Assembly: GCA_964540815.1 (NCBI GenBank)
Contig: CAZIOH010000024.1
Coordinates: 1-64,000, forward strand
Length of the DNA stretch: 64,000 bases
Direction of reading: 5' to 3'
Source: CAZIOH01 sp964540815
Lineage (GTDB): Bacteria > Myxococcota_A > Polyangia > Fen-1088
Below the pieces are notes generated by a model. That model had not been told where the DNA came from and made no database searches. It saw nothing but the letters and a program-made list of their open reading frames with translations. How positions within the stretch are numbered: position 1 is the stretch's first letter; each line of letters starts with the position of its first letter. Below are positions 61,174 to 64,000 of the stretch, one piece after another. A program made the position numbers and the translations under genes.

Positions 61174-62461
61174 GGACCTGCTCCTTGTCGTCGGCGGCCT
61201 GAGGATCGACCGCTGAAATGGATCCCATCGGAGCATAGGAGGCTCGCCTTGAAGGCCGCGCCGCGCCAAGACCCAGGCCAAGACGCGGGACAAGGTCCGC
61301 GCCAAAACCCAGGCAGGCCTCGAGCAAGTTGGAGTCGCTGACCGGGTGGATGTCCTCCGGGACCCGCTGTCCGTCGCAATAGCAGGCCACCGGGCGCTGG
61401 ACCACCGTGGCGGCCGAGAAGCCCGCGGCCGGGGCCTCGGCCTCGTCGAGCTTGGTGAAGATCAGCCGCTCGACGCCGAAACCCTTGTAGCGGCGGGCGA
61501 TGGCCGCGAGGTCGCGCGCCCCCGCCACCAGCGAGACCACCAGGTTCATCTGGACGTTGGGGGCATGGCGCACCAGCTCCATCTGGGCGGCCAGGGACTC
61601 GGCGTCCGAGCGACCGGCCGTGTCGATCAGCACCAGATCCGCGTCGCTGGTGCGATCGATGGCCTCGAGCAGGGTCTGGCGATCGCGGGCGACGTAGGTG
61701 GGTGCGTTCATGATGCGGCCATACCGGGTGAGCTGGTCGCTGGCGCCGACCCGATAGGTGTCGACGGTGATGAGTCCCACCTTGAACCTGGTCTCGAGCA
61801 GGGCGCGGGCGGCAATCTTGGCGATGGCGGTGGTCTTGCCGACCCCGGTCGGCCCGACCAGGGCGACGGTGCGCCGGGCGTCGGCGCTCCAGGGCGTGGC
61901 CGCGGGCAGGAGCAGCTTGCGCGCGGAGACCGCCACCTGGGCCTCGAGCTCGGCGGTCCGGTCGGCGCCGGCATCCACCGCCGCCTCGATCCAGCCGCGG
62001 GCCAGGGTGGGTTCGAGCCCTCGCTCGACCAGCCGGCGATGGAGCTTCCGGGCGTTGCTGCCGAGGTGGCGCAGGTCGTCGGGCTCGTCGAGCCGGTCGG
62101 GCTTGCGCTCGGGCCGGTCGGCGGCGCGGGCCCGCCCGCCGGGGCCAGCCTCGGGGCCGCCCGTGCGGTCGAGCGAGCGGCGCACGTCCTCCATCACCCG
62201 CGTGAAGGCGGCGAAGTCCACCTGACCGCTCGCGTTCAGACCGTTGGAGGTCGCGGGCTTGGTCCCGGAGCGGGAGGGCTCGGCCGAGCTCGGAGAGGCG
62301 GCGGTGACCTCCACCTGCGGTCGCCCGAAGATCCCGCCCGAGAGCTGGCGGCTGCCGATGACGACGGCGTCGGCGCCGAGCGCGGCCTTGACCGCTGCCA
62401 GGGCCTGGCGGGCGTCGGGCGCGCGAAAGGTGCGAATGATGGTGGCCACGTCTCTGTTCAT
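61157..62461 (-). CDS. flhF: Flagellar SRP-type GTPase FlhF
   Basis: SRP-like GTPase of 434 aa that marks the flagellar site. The B domain at 1-110 ('ALAAVKAALGADAVVIGSRQL') is followed by an N domain and a G domain from about 195: G1 'GPTGVGKTT', 'DTYRVGASDQL', G3 'DTAGRSD' and G4 'TKLDEA'. The last 45 residues after 'LLEACLGFG' are a non-family extension in which the flhG start lies. Upstream neighbour is flhA, 124 nt away. Confidence 0.94.
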   Translation of the reverse strand: MNRDVATIIRTFRAPDARQALAAVKAALGADAVVIGSRQLSGGIFGRPQVEVTAASPSSAEPSRSGTKPATSNGLNASGQVDFAAFTRVMEDVRRSLDRTGGPEAGPGGRARAADRPERKPDRLDEPDDLRHLGSNARKLHRRLVERGLEPTLARGWIEAAVDAGADRTAELEAQVAVSARKLLLPAATPWSADARRTVALVGPTGVGKTTAIAKIAARALLETRFKVGLITVDTYRVGASDQLTRYGRIMNAPTYVARDRQTLLEAIDRTSDADLVLIDTAGRSDAESLAAQMELVRHAPNVQMNLVVSLVAGARDLAAIARRYKGFGVERLIFTKLDEAEAPAAGFSAATVVQRPVACYCDGQRVPEDIHPVSDSNLLEACLGFGADLVPRLGLGLGAARPSRRASYAPMGSISAVDPQAADDKEQVRGPSR

Positions 62462-62585
62462 GGATCTCCGATTCGGTGCAAGGCGGTCGTTGCGGAAGCA
62501 GTCGTCGTCGTCGCGGGCACAGGCTCAGGCGCAGGTGCTGGCACTGGCGCTGGAGCGGAGGCCGCGGAGGGCCGGGGCGAGCCGA

Positions 62586-64000
62586 TCACGCGACCCTCCC
62601 GAGCGGCAAGGCGTTGAGATCGATGGTGGCGACCGGCTCGATCTGGGTGCCCGGGACCAGCTCGCGCGCCGTCAGGACCCACAGGTCGGGCACGAAGCGG
62701 TAGGCGAAGTCGAAGAGCGGGCGACGCAGGTCGGGCGGCGCGATGACCACCGTCGGGTTACCGTCGGCGGCGAAGCGCGCGGCGCGGGTCTCGAGGGCCG
62801 ACACCAGGCGGCGGGCGGTGTCGATCTCCGGGGCCAGGGTGGCCTCGCCGTCGGTCTGGCCGAGGCTCCTCCGCAAGATCTCCTCGGTGGCGCGGTCGAG
62901 GGTGACCGCCTTGACCACTCCGGCGGCGTCGGCGACCTTGGCGGTGATCTGCCGGTAGAGGCGGCGGCGCACCTGCTCGACCAGGAAGGCGGTGTCCTTG
63001 CTGCGCGCGGCGCCGTCGGCGACGCCTTCGAGGATGGTGCGCATGTCGCGGATCGAAAGGCCCTCGCGCAGGAGCCCACGGACCACCCGCACGAGCTCGC
63101 CGAGGGTGACGGTCCCGGGAACCACGTCCTCCACCAGCTTGGGTGCCTCCTTGCCGACGGCCGCCAGGAGCTCTTGCACCTCTTGCCGCCCGATGAGCTC
63201 GTGCACGTTGCGCCGGATGACCTCGCTGAGGTGGGTGGTCATGACCGACGCGGGGTCGACCACGGTCATCCCCATGGACTCGGCGCGGGCACGCTCGGTG
63301 GGGCCGACCCACAGCGCATCGAGACCAAAGGCGGGCTCCTTGGCCTCGATGGCATCGGCGCCGGGGAGCACCGGACGGCCCCCCGAGGGCTCGAGCACCA
63401 TGTAGCGATCGGCGTAGGCGACGCCCTTGGCGATCTCGATTCCGCGGAGGCGCACCCGATACTCGTTGGCGTCGAGCCGCAGGTTGTCGCGCAGGTGCAC
63501 GGGCGGCAGCACGAGCCCGAGGTCCTGGGCGACCTGCTTGCGCAGGTTGGTCACGCGCCCCGGCAGCTCGCCGCCCTTGCCGAGATCGATGAGCCGCAAG
63601 AGCCCGTGACCGACCTCGAGCTCGATGGCGTCGACCTGGATGAGATCCTGGATGCGCTCTGGCTTGTCCTGGTTCGAGGCGGCGTCGTCGGCGCGGTTGC
63701 CCGCGGCGGCGGCGGCGGCGGCGATGGCGGCCGGAGACATGGACTTGCGGCGAGAGAGCGCCAGGACGCCGAGGCTGAGGGCGGCGAAGGGGATGGTCGG
63801 CATTCCGGGCAGGATGGCGAGCGCGCCGAGCACCGCCGAGGCGTAGCCGAGGACGCGGGACTTGCCGAACATCTGGCCGCCCATCGACTTGCCGAGGTTG
63901 GCGCCGGCGCCCCCCCGGGTGACCACGATGCCGGCCGCCGTGGAAACCAGCAGCGCCGGCATCTGCGAGACCAGACCGTCGCCGATGGTGAGGATGGTGA
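62586..64000 (-). CDS. flhA: Flagellar export gate protein FlhA (5' end outside window)
   Basis: Partial gene; the window ends within its membrane domain and the visible part is about 470 residues plus stop. It opens with 'LTIGDGLVSQMPALLVSTAAGIVVTR', a FlhA/FHIPEP hallmark read in pieces, and has 'GGQMFGKSRVLGYASAVLGALAILPGMPTIPF' as the last transmembrane stretch. The cytoplasmic domain carries 'LRDNLRLDANEYRVRLRGIEIAKG', 'WVGPTERARAESMGMTVVDPASVMTTHLSEVIR' and 'GLSIRDMRTILE'. It is the receptor for export substrates and chaperones such as FlgN. An Ala-rich loop near the linker is longer than usual. Confidence 0.95.
   Translation of the reverse strand, partial: TILTIGDGLVSQMPALLVSTAAGIVVTRGGAGANLGKSMGGQMFGKSRVLGYASAVLGALAILPGMPTIPFAALSLGVLALSRRKSMSPAAIAAAAAAAGNRADDAASNQDKPERIQDLIQVDAIELEVGHGLLRLIDLGKGGELPGRVTNLRKQVAQDLGLVLPPVHLRDNLRLDANEYRVRLRGIEIAKGVAYADRYMVLEPSGGRPVLPGADAIEAKEPAFGLDALWVGPTERARAESMGMTVVDPASVMTTHLSEVIRRNVHELIGRQEVQELLAAVGKEAPKLVEDVVPGTVTLGELVRVVRGLLREGLSIRDMRTILEGVADGAARSKDTAFLVEQVRRRLYRQITAKVADAAGVVKAVTLDRATEEILRRSLGQTDGEATLAPEIDTARRLVSALETRAARFAADGNPTVVIAPPDLRRPLFDFAYRFVPDLWVLTARELVPGTQIEPVATIDLNALPLGRVA

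Overview
The window is about 70% G+C scaffold sequence (one 100-N gap at 20518-20617) from what looks like a flagellated member of the Myxococcota or another former-deltaproteobacterial lineage. The pointers are several large cysteine-rich lipoproteins with MopE-type CxxxDxxCDGxxDE motifs, Gly-Thr-Gly-Gly linkers after lipoboxes, a futalosine-type menaquinone pathway, and short overlapping genes with frequent GTG/TTG starts. The taxonomic placement is inference; no rRNA gene is present.

Layout. 1-5.1 kb: a MopE/SUMF1-type lipoprotein, rlmN, a GbsR-like regulator and a type I 3-dehydroquinate dehydratase. 5.4-15.9 kb: a tightly packed plus-strand operon for menaquinone made from chorismate by the futalosine route. 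It holds a polyprenyl diphosphate synthase, UbiD/MqnL, MenG/UbiE, UbiX/MqnM, a radical-SAM-like protein that has lost its iron-sulfur cysteines, MqnE, an MqnA-MqnC fusion, an aminofutalosine-deaminase-like amidohydrolase and UbiA/MqnP. MqnB and MqnD are not in the window. 16.3-23.3 kb: two Cys-rich lipoproteins (the second spans the gap), a von Willebrand A lipoprotein and a TPR protein. 23.4-28.8 kb: tRNA-Arg(UCG) and tRNA-Lys(CUU) behind a consensus promoter, pgi, a small unknown gene, a tandem intergenic repeat block and a Prc-type tail-specific protease.

28.8-43.1 kb is a mixed region: a GST, a secreted glycoside hydrolase, a YoaK-type membrane protein, a CtaA-CtaB haem A synthesis fusion translationally coupled to an ABC-2 transporter pair, two exported unknowns, an internally duplicated alpha/beta-barrel protein divergent from an ECF sigma factor, an OprB-like porin and a small Rof-like protein. 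43.4-48.7 kb: a secreted metallophosphoesterase, a di-haem peroxidase of the MauG/CcpA type and a HupE/UreJ-type protein in one coupled unit, then a Tyr-rich lipoprotein.

48.7-64 kb is a flagellar locus, nearly all on the minus strand. In transcription order: flhA (cut by the window end), flhF, flhG, fliA, an HDOD-GGDEF protein, then flgF, flgG, flgA, flgH, flgI, flgJ, flgM, flgN, flgK, flgL. A FliJ-like gene lies alone on the plus strand between the two halves. A good sigma-54 (-24/-12) site sits upstream of flgF. The locus therefore carries rod, ring, hook-filament junction, export gate, SRP-type placement GTPase and its partner ATPase, sigma-28 with its anti-sigma factor, and a cyclic-di-GMP synthase.
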